NCBI RefSeq assembly: GCF_017114915.1
Contig: NZ_JAAUOE010000025.1
Coordinates: 1 to 63,141, forward strand
DNA length: 63,141 nt
Direction of reading: 5' to 3'
Source of the DNA: Pseudomonas frederiksbergensis
GTDB taxonomy: Bacteria > Pseudomonadota > Gammaproteobacteria > Pseudomonadales > Pseudomonadaceae
Below are positions 1 to 9,429 of the stretch, piece by piece (position 1 is the first letter of the stretch; each line of letters begins with the position of its first letter). The notes beneath the pieces were generated by a model. The model was given only the letters and a program-made list of their open reading frames with translations, was not told the DNA's origin and did no database searches. Position numbers and translations under genes: made by a program.

Positions 1-20
1 CCTGGATGAGTATAGGAAAA

Positions 21-95
21 TGGCAGGGGCGGCTGGATTCGAACCAACGCATGGCAGGATCAAAACCTGCTGCCTTACCGCTTGGCGACGCCCCT
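21..95 (-). tRNA. tRNA-Gln (anticodon TTG)
   Basis: Read on the minus strand, the 75 bases fold as a complete cloverleaf. The acceptor arms AGGGGCG and CGCCCCT pair, the T arm carries GTTCGAATCC, and a CCA end is encoded at 21-23. The anticodon loop TTTTGAT holds TTG, so the tRNA reads glutamine codons. It lies 37 bases downstream of ispE in the same direction, the usual pseudomonad arrangement, in which prs would follow to the left of this window. Confidence 0.95.
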
Positions 96-132
96 GTATC
101 TGTTGCTACGAGTACCCAGTACCCGATTCCTC

Positions 133-984
133 TTAGAGCAGACTTTGCAGCTTGCGATGCAACATCGAAACGTTGCTTCCTTTTGCCACAAACCCTGTAA
201 GGGTCTCTGTAAGAAGGGCCGAGACTTTATCAGCTTCAGCTTTGCTTGGGAAGCCCCCAAACACACAACTTCCAGTTCCGGTGAGTTTTGCTTCGGTAAA
301 TTTACCTAACAAATTCAAGGCGTTACGTACCTCTGGATAACGTCTTGCTACCACCGGTAAGCAGTCATTTCGACTGTTTCCCTTGGGAACGGGGCGCACT
401 TTAATGGGCGGAGAGTTACGTGTCAACAGTGGATCTGAAAAAATTTCTGCTGTACTTACAGAGACTTGCGGCACAAGCACGAGATACCACGGTTCTTCAG
501 GCTCTACAGGCGTGAGTTTCTCTCCCACGCCCTCGGCGAAAGCCGCGTGGCCACGCACGAAAACCGGGACGTCGGCGCCAAGTGTCAGGCCCAGCGCGGC
601 CAGCCGGTCTTCATCCCAATCCAGTTGCCAGAGGTGATTGAGGCCCAGCAACGTGGTGGCCGCATTCGAACTGCCGCCACCGATTCCGCCGCCCATGGGC
701 AGGATCTTTTCAATCCATATGTCGACGCCCAGCGCACAACCGGATTGCTCCTGAAGTTTTTTCGCGGCTTTGACGATCAGGTTGCTGTCGTGAGGGACGT
801 CGGCGAATTCGGTGTGCAACCGAATCACGCCATCGTCGCGAACGACGAAGCTGATTTCATCGCCGTAATCGAGAAACTGAAAAATTGTCTGCAACTCGTG
901 GTAACCGTCTTCACGGCGGCCGAGGATGTGCAGCATCAGGTTGAGTTTGGCGGGCGCGGGCAGCGTCAGGCGTGGTGCAGTCAT
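133..984 (-). CDS. ispE: 4-diphosphocytidyl-2-C-methyl-D-erythritol kinase
   Basis: GHMP-family kinase that phosphorylates the 2-hydroxyl of CDP-ME in the cytoplasmic MEP pathway to isoprenoids. Visible signatures are the N-terminal PAPAKLNLMLHI, the glycine-rich ATP loop PMGGGIGGGSSNAA near residue 95, and the C-terminal GTGSCVFGGF. The 283-residue length fits the family. I chose ATG 984 (MTAPRL), which has a GGGGC box eight bases upstream. A GTG at 990 would overlap the lolB stop. lolB lies directly upstream and tRNA-Gln downstream, so the three are probably co-transcribed. Confidence 0.93.
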   Translation of the reverse strand: MTAPRLTLPAPAKLNLMLHILGRREDGYHELQTIFQFLDYGDEISFVVRDDGVIRLHTEFADVPHDSNLIVKAAKKLQEQSGCALGVDIWIEKILPMGGGIGGGSSNAATTLLGLNHLWQLDWDEDRLAALGLTLGADVPVFVRGHAAFAEGVGEKLTPVEPEEPWYLVLVPQVSVSTAEIFSDPLLTRNSPPIKVRPVPKGNSRNDCLPVVARRYPEVRNALNLLGKFTEAKLTGTGSCVFGGFPSKAEADKVSALLTETLTGFVAKGSNVSMLHRKLQSLL

Positions 985-986
985 GT

Positions 987-1604
987 TCACTGCCCCAGTT
1001 TGCGTGGTTGCCAGTCCTTGATCACCAGCGTGACATCAAGGTCGGTGCCGTGCAGTTTGATCCGCTCGGGCAGCCAATAGCCGTTCTGCTCGGCATAACT
1101 GAGGTACTCGACCTGCCAGCCATCCTGTTCGAGGTTGGCCAGGCGGCTGTCGACATCCAGAGTCAGGCGACTTTTGCTGTCCGGGGCCGGGAGCCCGCGA
1201 ACCCACCATGCCAGATGGGATACCGGTAATTTCCAGCCCAGTTGTTCTTCAACCAGGGCTTCCGGGGTCGGCGCGTCATAGCGGCCCTGATTGGCCACTT
1301 CCAGCGAGACTTTGCCCGGGCGACCGGTCAAGCGGGCCGCGCCACGACCCAGCGGGCCGGAGAGACGGATGTCGTAGTAGTCCTGGCGTTGCAGCCAGAA
1401 CAACGTGCCGCTACCCGAATCTTTTGGCGCGCGGATGCCGATTTTGCCGTTGATCTGCCAGCCGTCGAGGCCGGTCAGTTGCTGTTTGTGCTCGCGCCAT
1501 TGGGCCTTGTTGCCTTGACCCTGGACCGATTCGCGGGCAACGAAGCCCGCGCAACCGGCGAGCAGGGCGATGAAGCTGAAAACGATGATGTGGCGCAAAA
1601 ACAT
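987..1604 (-). CDS. lolB: Outer-membrane lipoprotein insertion protein LolB
   Basis: LolB receives lipoproteins from periplasmic LolA and inserts them into the outer membrane; it is itself a lipoprotein. The 205-residue product starts with a hydrophobic signal and a lipobox LLAGC (acylated Cys near residue 18). The body has the LolB pattern WQINGKIGIRAPKDSGSGTLFWLQ and the acidic-hydrophobic C-terminal half. The stop is 2 bases from the ispE ATG. A TPR lipoprotein gene ends 4 bases upstream, so the three genes form one operon. Confidence 0.93.
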   Translation of the reverse strand: MFLRHIIVFSFIALLAGCAGFVARESVQGQGNKAQWREHKQQLTGLDGWQINGKIGIRAPKDSGSGTLFWLQRQDYYDIRLSGPLGRGAARLTGRPGKVSLEVANQGRYDAPTPEALVEEQLGWKLPVSHLAWWVRGLPAPDSKSRLTLDVDSRLANLEQDGWQVEYLSYAEQNGYWLPERIKLHGTDLDVTLVIKDWQPRKLGQ

Positions 1605-1608
1605 AATC

Positions 1609-3333
1609 TTAAAGAGTCTCTGATCCGGTCAGGCGCTTGATGGTGCCGCGCAGGGTTGGGCTGTCGGGCTGTTCCTTGAGGAACTTGCTCCAGACTTGTT
1701 TGGCTTCGCGTTGCTTGCCATTGGCCCACAGGACTTCGCCCAGGTGAGCGGCGACTTCCTGATCGGGGAAACGCTCCAGTGCCTGACGCAAATAGCGCTC
1801 GGCTTCATCGAGGTTACCCAGGCGGAAGTTCACCCAGCCGAGGCTGTCGAGAACGGCCGGGTCTTCCGGGTTGAGCTGGTGCGCCTGTTCGATCAGGGCC
1901 TTGGCTTCGGCGTAGCGTGTAGTGCGGTCGGACAGGGTGTAGCCGAGGGCGTTCAACGCCATCGCATTGTCCGGGTCGCGCTTGATGATCAGCCGCAGGT
2001 CTTTTTCCATCTGCGCCAGATCATTGCGTTTCTCCGCCTGCATGGCCCGGGTATACAGCAGATTCAAATCGTCCGGGAATTTCTGCAGGGCTTGCTGCAA
2101 GACGTTCCAGGCCTTGTCGCCCTGTTTGTTGGCCGACAGGGTTTCGACTTCGATCAGGTACAACTGGATCGCGTAATCGGGTTGCTCGTCACGCTGGGCC
2201 GCCAGACGGCTTTGGGCTTCGGCGGTCCTGCCGTTGTTCATCAGAATATCGGCCTGACGCAATTGCGCCGGCAAGTAATCGTTGCCCGGCCCGACCTGGG
2301 CGTACTCGATCAGTGCGCCCTGAGGGTCGTTACGCTCTTCAGCGATGCGCCCAAGGTTCAGGTGAGCCGAATCAACGTGGCTTTCCCGGGCGATCAAGTC
2401 TTCCAGGTAACCTTTCGCCTCACTCCAGGCCTTGGCTTCCAGGCAGACCAGCGCCAACGAATAACGCAGTTCGTCGTCTTCCGGGTATTGCTGCACCAGG
2501 CTCGAGAACTCGACCTTGGCGTCGTCCATGCGGTCCTGTTCAACCAGCATGCGCGCATAGGTCAGGCGCAGGCGTTTGTCGTCCGGGTACTTCTTGATGC
2601 TTTTTTTCAGCAATGGCAAGGCTTCATCGCCACGGCTGAGCCCTTGCAGCAGGCGCGCGCGCAGCAGGATCGGCGCTATCTCGCCTTCGTCCGGCGGGTT
2701 GTTTTCCAGCAGGGTCAGTGCGCCTTTGGCGTCGCCGTCCTGTTGCAGCAGCAAGGCCTTGCCGAAAATCAGCTGGTTGTTGTGCGGATGGCGCTGCAAC
2801 AAACGGTCAAAACCTTTCATCAGACCGTTGCGGGTTTCCTGGTCGGTATCGGCCGCAGACAGGGCGAGGAAGTCGAAATGCGTGTCGCCCTTGCCTTGCA
2901 GGACTTTCTCCATATAGACCATGGAGTCGTCGTAACGCCCGGCACGGGCGAGTTGCACGGCAGCCGCCCGTTGCGCCTCGAGATCGTTCGGGGCGTTTTT
3001 GGCCCAGATCAGTGCGGTGTCGAGGGCCGGTTGATCAGCGCCCAGGTACTCGGCAATGCGAAATGCCCGCTCGGAGATCCCCGGATCCTGGGTGTTGATG
3101 GCCTGGGTCACATAGTTGTCCAGGGCGATGTCGTAACGATTGCGCTGGCCAGCCAGTTCGGCGCTCAACAGGCTGAAGACGGTTTCTTCGCTGAACGAGC
3201 TGTAAACCTTGGGCTTTTCAGGTGCCGGAGTGCTGTCTTCGACCGGCGGCGTACCGTCCGACGAAACGGGTGCCAAGGCCTGGCAGCCGCTGAGGAAGAC
3301 AAAAGCGAGGAGCAACGCGGAAGATCTATTCAT
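1609..3333 (-). CDS. Tetratricopeptide-repeat lipoprotein
   Basis: A 574-residue protein with a signal peptide and lipobox (LSGC at about residues 14-17), followed by a Pro/Glu-rich linker and many TPR helices. Examples are ALNALGYTLSDRTTRYAEAKALI and AVLDSLGWVNFRLGNLDEAERYLRQAL near the C-terminus. TPR arrays scaffold protein-protein contacts. An outer-membrane assembly or maintenance role is inferred only from lipidation and from its place ahead of lolB. It diverges from hemA across a 234-base intergenic region that must hold both promoters. Confidence 0.85.
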   Translation of the reverse strand: MNRSSALLLAFVFLSGCQALAPVSSDGTPPVEDSTPAPEKPKVYSSFSEETVFSLLSAELAGQRNRYDIALDNYVTQAINTQDPGISERAFRIAEYLGADQPALDTALIWAKNAPNDLEAQRAAAVQLARAGRYDDSMVYMEKVLQGKGDTHFDFLALSAADTDQETRNGLMKGFDRLLQRHPHNNQLIFGKALLLQQDGDAKGALTLLENNPPDEGEIAPILLRARLLQGLSRGDEALPLLKKSIKKYPDDKRLRLTYARMLVEQDRMDDAKVEFSSLVQQYPEDDELRYSLALVCLEAKAWSEAKGYLEDLIARESHVDSAHLNLGRIAEERNDPQGALIEYAQVGPGNDYLPAQLRQADILMNNGRTAEAQSRLAAQRDEQPDYAIQLYLIEVETLSANKQGDKAWNVLQQALQKFPDDLNLLYTRAMQAEKRNDLAQMEKDLRLIIKRDPDNAMALNALGYTLSDRTTRYAEAKALIEQAHQLNPEDPAVLDSLGWVNFRLGNLDEAERYLRQALERFPDQEVAAHLGEVLWANGKQREAKQVWSKFLKEQPDSPTLRGTIKRLTGSETL

Positions 3334-3567
3334 ATAGGAAGAGGACGACTAACCTGCGGTCGGATCATCATGACACAAGCCTTCGGCCAAACATAACCGC
3401 CCAGCCAATTTACCCGCGCATGCAATCCCGGCAGGCCCGGCACTGGTGTAAACGAGAATGGGTCGCGGCTTCGGCAACGTCAACCGGGATGATAGATATC
3501 GAGTGGTTGTTCTGGCCCTGTCGAAGTAGGACAATTGTCGGCTTCACGTCACCATCAGCGACCTTGA

Positions 3568-4857
3568 ATGGCCTTCCTTGCACTCGGTATTAACCACAAG
3601 ACTGCTTCAGTAGACGTCCGCGAGCGCGTGGCCTTTACCCCTGAGCAGCTGGTTGAGGCCTTGCAGCAGCTCTGCCGACTCACCGACAGTCGCGAAGCTG
3701 CGATCCTCTCCACCTGCAATCGCAGTGAACTGTATATAGAACAGGATCACCTTTCGGCTGACATCGTGTTGCGCTGGCTGGCCGATTATCATCATTTGAG
3801 CCTCGACGAGCTGCGCGCGAGTGCTTATGTGCATGAAGATGATGCGGCAGTTCGTCACATGATGCGGGTCGCCTCCGGGCTCGATTCGCTGGTGTTGGGT
3901 GAGCCGCAGATTCTCGGCCAGATGAAATCGGCTTACGCCGTGGCTCGCGAGGCGGGCACCATCGGTCCGCTGCTCGGGCGGTTGTTCCAGGCCACATTCA
4001 ATGCGGCCAAACAGGTGCGAACCGACACCGCCATCGGTGAAAACCCGGTGTCCGTGGCGTTTGCCGCGGTCAGCCTGGCGAAACAGATTTTCAGCGATTT
4101 GCAGCGCAGCCAGGCCTTGCTGATCGGCGCCGGCGAGACCATCACCCTGGTCGCCCGCCATCTGCATGATTTGGGGGTGAAGCGAATCGTGGTCGCCAAC
4201 CGCACCCTGGAGCGCGCGAGTACCCTGGCCGAGCAGTTCGGCGCCCACGCGGTGCTACTTTCGGACATCCCGGCAGAACTGGTGCGCAGCGACATCGTTA
4301 TCAGTTCCACCGCCAGCCAGTTGCCGATTCTCGGTAAAGGCGCGGTGGAAAGTGCCTTGAAATTGCGCAAGCACAAGCCGATCTTCATGGTGGATATCGC
4401 TGTACCTCGGGATATCGAGTCGGAAGTCGGTGAGTTGGACGACGTTTATCTGTATAGCGTCGACGATCTCCACGAGGTGGTCGCCGAAAACCTCAAAAGC
4501 CGTCAGGGTGCTGCCCAGGCCGCCGAAGAGATGGTGTCGGTCGGTGCCGAAGATTTCATGGTTCGCCTGCGCGAGCTGGCGGCGGTGGATGTGCTCAAGG
4601 CTTATCGTCAACAAAGCGAGCGCCTGCGCGACGAAGAACTGCACAAAGCCCAGCGCATGCTCGCCAACGGCAGCAGCGCCGAAGATGTGCTGGTGCAACT
4701 GGCCCGCGGCCTGACCAACAAACTCTTGCACGCCCCGAGCGTGCAATTGAAAAAGCTTTCTGCCGAAGGCCGCCTCGATGCGCTGGCCATGGCCCAGGAA
4801 CTCTTTGCCCTCGGTGAGGGCTCATCGGATAGCTTTTCGGATAAGAAACCGCAATGA
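3568..4857 (+). CDS. hemA: Glutamyl-tRNA reductase
   Basis: Reduces glutamyl-tRNA(Glu) to glutamate-1-semialdehyde with NADPH, the first committed step of C5-pathway tetrapyrrole synthesis. The 429-residue length is normal. Visible are the N-terminal LGINHKTASVDVRERVAF, the catalytic-cysteine region STCNRSELY near residue 50, the tRNA-binding SGLDSLVLGEPQILGQ, and the Rossmann motif GAGETITLVARHL. It is the first gene of a compressed operon: its TGA overlaps the prfA ATG by four bases. Confidence 0.97.
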   Translation: MAFLALGINHKTASVDVRERVAFTPEQLVEALQQLCRLTDSREAAILSTCNRSELYIEQDHLSADIVLRWLADYHHLSLDELRASAYVHEDDAAVRHMMRVASGLDSLVLGEPQILGQMKSAYAVAREAGTIGPLLGRLFQATFNAAKQVRTDTAIGENPVSVAFAAVSLAKQIFSDLQRSQALLIGAGETITLVARHLHDLGVKRIVVANRTLERASTLAEQFGAHAVLLSDIPAELVRSDIVISSTASQLPILGKGAVESALKLRKHKPIFMVDIAVPRDIESEVGELDDVYLYSVDDLHEVVAENLKSRQGAAQAAEEMVSVGAEDFMVRLRELAAVDVLKAYRQQSERLRDEELHKAQRMLANGSSAEDVLVQLARGLTNKLLHAPSVQLKKLSAEGRLDALAMAQELFALGEGSSDSFSDKKPQ

Positions 4858-5936
4858 AAGCGTCACTGCTCAATAAGCTGGACATCCTCCAGGACCGCTT
4901 CGAGGAATTGACTGCCTTGCTTGGCGATGGCGAGGTCATTTCCGATCAGAACAAATTCCGCACCTATTCCAAGGAATACGCGGAAGTCGAGCCGATCGTC
5001 GCCACCTATAAACAGCTGCTTAAAGTGCAGGGCGACCTCGAAGGGGCTCAGGCGCTGCTCAAGGACAGCGACCCGGACATGCGCGAAATGGCCGTGGAAG
5101 AAGTCCGCGAAGCCAAAGAGCAACTGATCGAAATCGAAGCCAGCCTGCAACGCATGCTGCTGCCCAAGGATCCGAATGACGGTCGTAACGTGTTCCTCGA
5201 GATCCGTGCCGGTACCGGCGGTGATGAAGCAGCGATTTTCTCCGGTGACCTGTTCCGCATGTATTCGCGTTATGCCGAGCGGCGGGGCTGGCGAGTAGAG
5301 ATTCTCTCGGAGAACGAAGGCGAACACGGCGGTTATAAAGAAGTCATTGCCCGGGTCGAAGGCGAGAACGTTTACGGCAAGTTGAAGTTCGAATCCGGCG
5401 CGCACCGTGTGCAGCGGGTTCCGGCCACTGAATCTCAAGGTCGCATCCACACCTCAGCCTGCACCGTGGCCGTGTTGCCCGAGCCGGACGAGCAGGAAGC
5501 CATCGAGATCAACCCGGCGGATCTGCGGATCGACACCTATCGCTCCTCCGGTGCCGGTGGTCAGCACGTCAACAAGACCGACTCGGCCATTCGTATCACG
5601 CACTTGCCGTCCGGTATTGTCGTCGAATGCCAGGAAGAACGTTCCCAGCACAAGAACCGCGCCCGGGCGATGTCCTGGCTGTCGGCCAAGCTCAACGACC
5701 AACAGACCAGCGCGGCGGCCAATGCCATCGCCAGCGAGCGTAAATTGCTGGTAGGTTCCGGTGACCGCTCCGAACGGATCCGTACTTATAACTTTGCCCA
5801 GGGCCGGGTCACTGATCATCGAGTCAACCTGACGCTGTATTCGCTCGACGAAATTCTCGCCGGCGGTGTGGAGGCGGTGATCGAACCGTTGCTGGCCGAG
5901 TACCAGGCCGACCAATTGGCAGCGATAGGTGAGTAA
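4854..5936 (+). CDS. prfA: Peptide chain release factor 1
   Basis: RF1 recognises UAA and UAG stop codons and triggers peptide release. The 360-residue sequence carries the GGQ catalytic loop (GAGGQHVNKTDSAIR) and the anticodon-like RF1 motif region around IHTSACTVAVLPEP. Its ATG overlaps the hemA stop. It is followed with no gap by prmC, which methylates the GGQ glutamine, so factor and modifying enzyme are co-expressed. Confidence 0.97.
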   Translation: MKASLLNKLDILQDRFEELTALLGDGEVISDQNKFRTYSKEYAEVEPIVATYKQLLKVQGDLEGAQALLKDSDPDMREMAVEEVREAKEQLIEIEASLQRMLLPKDPNDGRNVFLEIRAGTGGDEAAIFSGDLFRMYSRYAERRGWRVEILSENEGEHGGYKEVIARVEGENVYGKLKFESGAHRVQRVPATESQGRIHTSACTVAVLPEPDEQEAIEINPADLRIDTYRSSGAGGQHVNKTDSAIRITHLPSGIVVECQEERSQHKNRARAMSWLSAKLNDQQTSAAANAIASERKLLVGSGDRSERIRTYNFAQGRVTDHRVNLTLYSLDEILAGGVEAVIEPLLAEYQADQLAAIGE

Positions 5937-6767
5937 ATGACGATCATTGCCAGTTTGCTGCGCGCCGCCGATTTACCCGATTCGCCCACCGCGCGTCTGG
6001 ATGCCGAATTGCTGCTGGCGGCGGCCTTGGGCAAGTCCCGCAGCTTTCTGCACACCTGGCCCGAGCGTATCGTCCCGAGCGAAGCGGCACTGAAGTTTGC
6101 CGAGTATTTGCAGCGCCGCCGCAGCGGTGAGCCGGTGGCCTATATTCTGGGGCAGCAAGGCTTCTGGAAACTCGATCTGGAAGTCGCGCCCCACACGCTG
6201 ATTCCGCGCCCCGACACCGAGTTACTGGTGGAAGCCGCGTTGGAGCTATTGCCTGCGACACCGTCCAAGGTGCTCGATCTGGGCACCGGCAGTGGCGCCA
6301 TTGCCCTGGCGTTGGCCAGCGAGCGTCCGGCCTGGAAAGTCACCGCCGTGGATCGCGTGCTGGAAGCCGTGGCCCTGGCCGAGCGCAACCGTCAACGCCT
6401 GAACCTGAACAACGCCACTGTGCTGAGCAGCCATTGGTTCAGCGCTTTGGAAGGCCAGCGTTTTCAACTGATCATCAGCAATCCGCCTTACATTGCTTCG
6501 ACCGATCCGCATCTGGCGGAGGGCGACGTGCGCTTCGAACCGGCCAGTGCGCTAGTGGCTGGCGTCGATGGGCTCGACGATCTGCGTCTGATCGTCGCCC
6601 AGGCACCCGATTATCTTGAAGCAGGCGGCTGGTTGATGCTCGAACACGGTTACGATCAAGCCTTGGCCGTGCGAGATTTGCTGCTGACCCGCGGCTTTGA
6701 AGAGGTCCATAGCCGCACCGATCTGGGCGGTCACGAACGCATCAGTCTGGGGCGCTTGCCGTGCTGA
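5937..6767 (+). CDS. prmC: Peptide chain release factor N5-glutamine methyltransferase
   Basis: SAM-dependent methyltransferase that N5-methylates the glutamine of the GGQ motif in RF1 and RF2. The 276-residue product shows the SAM-binding motif VLDLGTGSGAIALALA near residue 110 and the catalytic ISNPPYIAS (NPPY) near residue 185. It starts directly after the prfA stop, and its own stop overlaps the GTG start of moeB. Confidence 0.95.
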   Translation: MTIIASLLRAADLPDSPTARLDAELLLAAALGKSRSFLHTWPERIVPSEAALKFAEYLQRRRSGEPVAYILGQQGFWKLDLEVAPHTLIPRPDTELLVEAALELLPATPSKVLDLGTGSGAIALALASERPAWKVTAVDRVLEAVALAERNRQRLNLNNATVLSSHWFSALEGQRFQLIISNPPYIASTDPHLAEGDVRFEPASALVAGVDGLDDLRLIVAQAPDYLEAGGWLMLEHGYDQALAVRDLLLTRGFEEVHSRTDLGGHERISLGRLPC

Positions 6768-7516
6768 ATGATCAGGAATTGTTGCGCTACAGCCGGCAGA
6801 TTCTGCTGCAACACGTCGACATCGACGGTCAGTTGCGACTGAAAGAGAGCCGCGTATTGATTGTCGGCCTCGGCGGTCTCGGCTCACCGGCTGCGCTGTA
6901 CCTGGCCGCGGCCGGTGTCGGTCAGTTGCATCTGGCGGACTTCGACACGGTCGACCTGACCAATCTGCAACGCCAGATCGTTCACGACACCGACAGCGTC
7001 GGCCTGAGCAAGGTCGATTCGGCGATCCGTCGTCTGAGCGCGATCAATCCCGAGATTCAGCTGATCGCCCATCGCGCTGCATTGGACGAAGACTCGCTGG
7101 CCGCCGCCGTTGCGGCAGTGGATCTGGTGCTGGACTGTTCCGACAATTTTTCCACTCGCGAAGCGGTCAACGCTGCGTGTGTAGCCGCGCGCAAGCCGCT
7201 GGTCAGCGGTGCGGCAATCCGGCTGGAAGGGCAATTGTCTGTGTTCGACCCCCGTCGCCCAGAGAGCCCTTGCTACCACTGTTTATACGGGCACGGCAGC
7301 GAAGCCGAGTTGACCTGCAGCGAAGCGGGCGTCGTCGGTCCTTTGGTCGGGTTGGTCGGCAGCCTCCAGGCGCTGGAAGCACTGAAATTGCTGGTGGAGT
7401 TCGGCGAGCCGCTGGTGGGGCGCCTGTTGTTGATCGATGCCTTGGGCACCCGCTTCCGTGAATTGCGCGTCAAGCGTGATCCGGGCTGCAGCGTCTGCGG
7501 GTCGAGCCATGCGTGA
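6761..7516 (+). CDS. moeB: Molybdopterin-synthase adenylyltransferase (MoeB/ThiF family)
   Basis: E1-like enzyme that adenylates the C-terminal Gly-Gly of MoaD or a related ThiS-like sulfur carrier. The ATP-binding loop VGLGGLGSPAALYLAAAG is near residue 30, and the RQ of NLQRQ is retained. Two zinc CxxC pairs are seen, PCYHC and CSVC at the end, plus a conserved Cys in LTCSEAGV. The start is GTG at 6761, inside the prmC stop region; no upstream alternative fits. No carrier-protein gene is nearby, so its partner must be encoded elsewhere. Confidence 0.9.
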   Translation: MLNDQELLRYSRQILLQHVDIDGQLRLKESRVLIVGLGGLGSPAALYLAAAGVGQLHLADFDTVDLTNLQRQIVHDTDSVGLSKVDSAIRRLSAINPEIQLIAHRAALDEDSLAAAVAAVDLVLDCSDNFSTREAVNAACVAARKPLVSGAAIRLEGQLSVFDPRRPESPCYHCLYGHGSEAELTCSEAGVVGPLVGLVGSLQALEALKLLVEFGEPLVGRLLLIDALGTRFRELRVKRDPGCSVCGSSHA

Positions 7517-8300
7517 AGCGCCGATTGCTGTATTTGATTCCGGCGTCGGTGGACTCTCCGTGCTGGCCGAGATCCAGCAGTTGCTGCCCAACGAGTCTCT
7601 TTTGTACCTCGGCGATTGCGGGAATATTCCCTACGGCGAGAAAACTCCGGCATTCATCCGTGAGCGTTGCAGTGTCATGGCGCAGTTCTTTGCACAGCAG
7701 GGCGCCAAGGCGCTGGTGCTGGCTTGCAATACCGCGACGGTTGCTGGCGTTGCGGACTTGCGACGCGATTTCCCCGAGTGGCCCATCGTCGGCATGGAGC
7801 CGGCGGTCAAACCGGCTGCTGCGGCGACGCGCAGTGGTGTGGTGGGGGTACTCGCCACCACCGGCACTTTGCAGAGCGCCAAGTTCGCCGCTTTGCTCGA
7901 CCGTTTCGCCACTGATGTGCGGGTGATCACTCAGCCGTGCCCCGGGTTGGTGGAGTTGATTGAAAACGGCGATCTGCACAGCGAGGCATTGCGTCAGTTG
8001 CTGCAAGGGTATGTCGAACCGCTACTGGCTGCCGATTGCGACACGATCATTCTTGGCTGCACGCATTATCCCTTTCTAAAACCGCTGCTTAAGCAGATGC
8101 TCCCGCAGGGCATCAGCCTGATCGATACCGGTGCCGCTGTGGCGCGGCAGCTTCAGCGGTTGTTGGCCGAGCGTGAATTGCTGGCCGAGGGACCCGTTCG
8201 TGCTGCCCGGTTCTGGACGAGTGCCGATCCTGCGCATTTCAGAAATATCTTGCCGGTGTTGTGGCATTCGACGGGTGATGTGCAAAGCTTCGACTTGTAG
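7509..8300 (+). CDS. murI: Glutamate racemase
   Basis: Cofactor-independent racemase that makes D-glutamate for peptidoglycan. Both catalytic-cysteine motifs are present: ACNTATVAGV around residue 75 and LGCTHYPFLKPLL around residue 183. The N-terminal signature is FDSGVGGLSVL. I chose ATG 7509 (MREAPIAVFD, 263 residues). The longer reading frame would begin inside moeB with unrelated sequence. The gene overlaps moeB by eight bases and closes the hemA operon. Confidence 0.95.
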   Translation: MREAPIAVFDSGVGGLSVLAEIQQLLPNESLLYLGDCGNIPYGEKTPAFIRERCSVMAQFFAQQGAKALVLACNTATVAGVADLRRDFPEWPIVGMEPAVKPAAAATRSGVVGVLATTGTLQSAKFAALLDRFATDVRVITQPCPGLVELIENGDLHSEALRQLLQGYVEPLLAADCDTIILGCTHYPFLKPLLKQMLPQGISLIDTGAAVARQLQRLLAERELLAEGPVRAARFWTSADPAHFRNILPVLWHSTGDVQSFDL

Positions 8301-8419
8301 ATAAGAATGTGAAGAAACGAATAATGGGCTGGAGCTTCTGATTGAGCGGCGACTTCTACAGCTTTGTCAGTCGGACAGCATAAAAACCATACGAATTTGT
8401 TCGGAAAAGGATGTTTCTA

Positions 8420-8938
8420 ATGAAGCGACTATTCTGCTTGGCCGCGATTGCGACCGCATTGATGGGGCACAGTTTTACCGCGCAGGCAGCAGGGGTGGAG
8501 TTCGGGGTGGGCCAGACCAGCGATTCGACCATGACTTACCGACTGGGCATGCAATTCGACTGGGACAAGAGCTGGTTGCAGAGTGATATCGGTCGCTTGA
8601 CCGGTTACTGGAGCGGCGCTTACACCTATTGGGAGGGCGATGAAACGTCGAGCAATCACAGTTTGTCGTTCTCGCCGGTGCTGGTGTACGAGTTTGCCGG
8701 TCAGACCATCAAACCCTACGTTGAAGCGGGTATCGGCATCGCGGTGTTTGCCAACACCGAAGTCGAAGACAACAAACTTGGCGGGGCCTTTCAGTTTGAA
8801 GACCGTTTCGGGTTTGGTCTGCGCTTTACCGGTGGACATGAGGTCGGGATTCGCGCCACGCATTATTCCAATGCCGGGATCAGCAGCCCGAACGATGGCG
8901 TAGAGAGTTACTCGCTGCATTACGCGATGCCGTTGTAA
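8420..8938 (+). CDS. pagL: Lipid A 3-O-deacylase, PagL type (acyloxyacyl hydrolase)
   Basis: Outer-membrane beta-barrel that removes the 3-O acyl chain of lipid A. The 172-residue protein begins with a cleavable signal (LLFCLAAI-like core ending AQA) and has alternating aromatic beta strands. The family His-Ser catalytic pair is in RATHYSNAGI near residue 150. It ends in a barrel-type hydrophobic terminus, YSLHYAMPL. ATG 8420 is preferred over 8411 because AAGGA lies eight bases ahead of it. The gene stands alone after murI. Confidence 0.85.
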   Translation: MKRLFCLAAIATALMGHSFTAQAAGVEFGVGQTSDSTMTYRLGMQFDWDKSWLQSDIGRLTGYWSGAYTYWEGDETSSNHSLSFSPVLVYEFAGQTIKPYVEAGIGIAVFANTEVEDNKLGGAFQFEDRFGFGLRFTGGHEVGIRATHYSNAGISSPNDGVESYSLHYAMPL

Positions 8939-8970
8939 CGTCAAAAGTTTCGTCGGAATGCCACCCAGAC

Positions 8971-9030
8971 CAAGCCTCGCTCCTACAGGTTTTGTGTGAT
9001 CCCTGTAGCGAGGCTTGCCCGCGAAGGCGT
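8971..9030. repeat. REP-type imperfect palindrome
   Basis: AAGCCTCGCTCCTACAGG and CCTGTAGCGAGGCTT face each other around a short loop, followed by GCCCGCGAAGGCG. The core is shared with the element at 25873-25968. It lies between convergent genes (pagL and the cysteine-cluster gene), a typical REP location, and may protect or terminate transcripts. Confidence 0.75.
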
Positions 9031-9063
9031 CAGACCTGCTGACACATCTCTGAAATTGACCCT

Positions 9064-9369
9064 TTACCGATACGCCGTCGCAATCCCCTGGCGTTCGGTG
9101 ATGCATTCCGGTGCGCCCATTTCGAACTCCCGGCAGATCAGCGGACGTTTTTCGTAGATGGTGCACATCATGCTGTTGCGATCCAGCGCGGCGCACCAGC
9201 CGTCATCCAGTCGCAGCATGACTTCCCCGCCCCAATCGTCGGTATCGATAAAGCGCTCGGGCACGCCGGTGTCGGTGATCAACATGACTTCAAGCTGGCA
9301 GCAGCAGGCCGCGCAGGTCGAACAGGTGATCGCAGGTTCGGCGATTTGCGTGTGGGGAATGGTTTTCAT
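9064..9369 (-). CDS. YkgJ-family cysteine cluster protein
   Basis: A 101-residue protein with the cysteine layout of the CxxCxxCC/YkgJ family, presumed to bind zinc or an Fe-S centre. The pattern is ITCSTCAACCCQLE near residues 15-28, then WCAALD, MMCTIYEKRPLICREF and PECI. The YEKRP.IC.EF motif is the family hallmark. Function is unknown. It shares the minus strand with the downstream SDR and photolyase genes but is probably transcribed separately. Confidence 0.85.
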   Translation of the reverse strand: MKTIPHTQIAEPAITCSTCAACCCQLEVMLITDTGVPERFIDTDDWGGEVMLRLDDGWCAALDRNSMMCTIYEKRPLICREFEMGAPECITERQGIATAYR

Positions 9370-9429
9370 GACGCGCAGTGTAAGGCAGTGGGCCCACGCC
9401 GTGTGAAAGGTCTGACGGACGCTCAGGCT

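Noticed and set aside
1696..3396. 566-residue frame on the plus strand
   Set aside because: Antisense shadow of the TPR lipoprotein gene; low-complexity Gln/Val/Arg composition, no domain.
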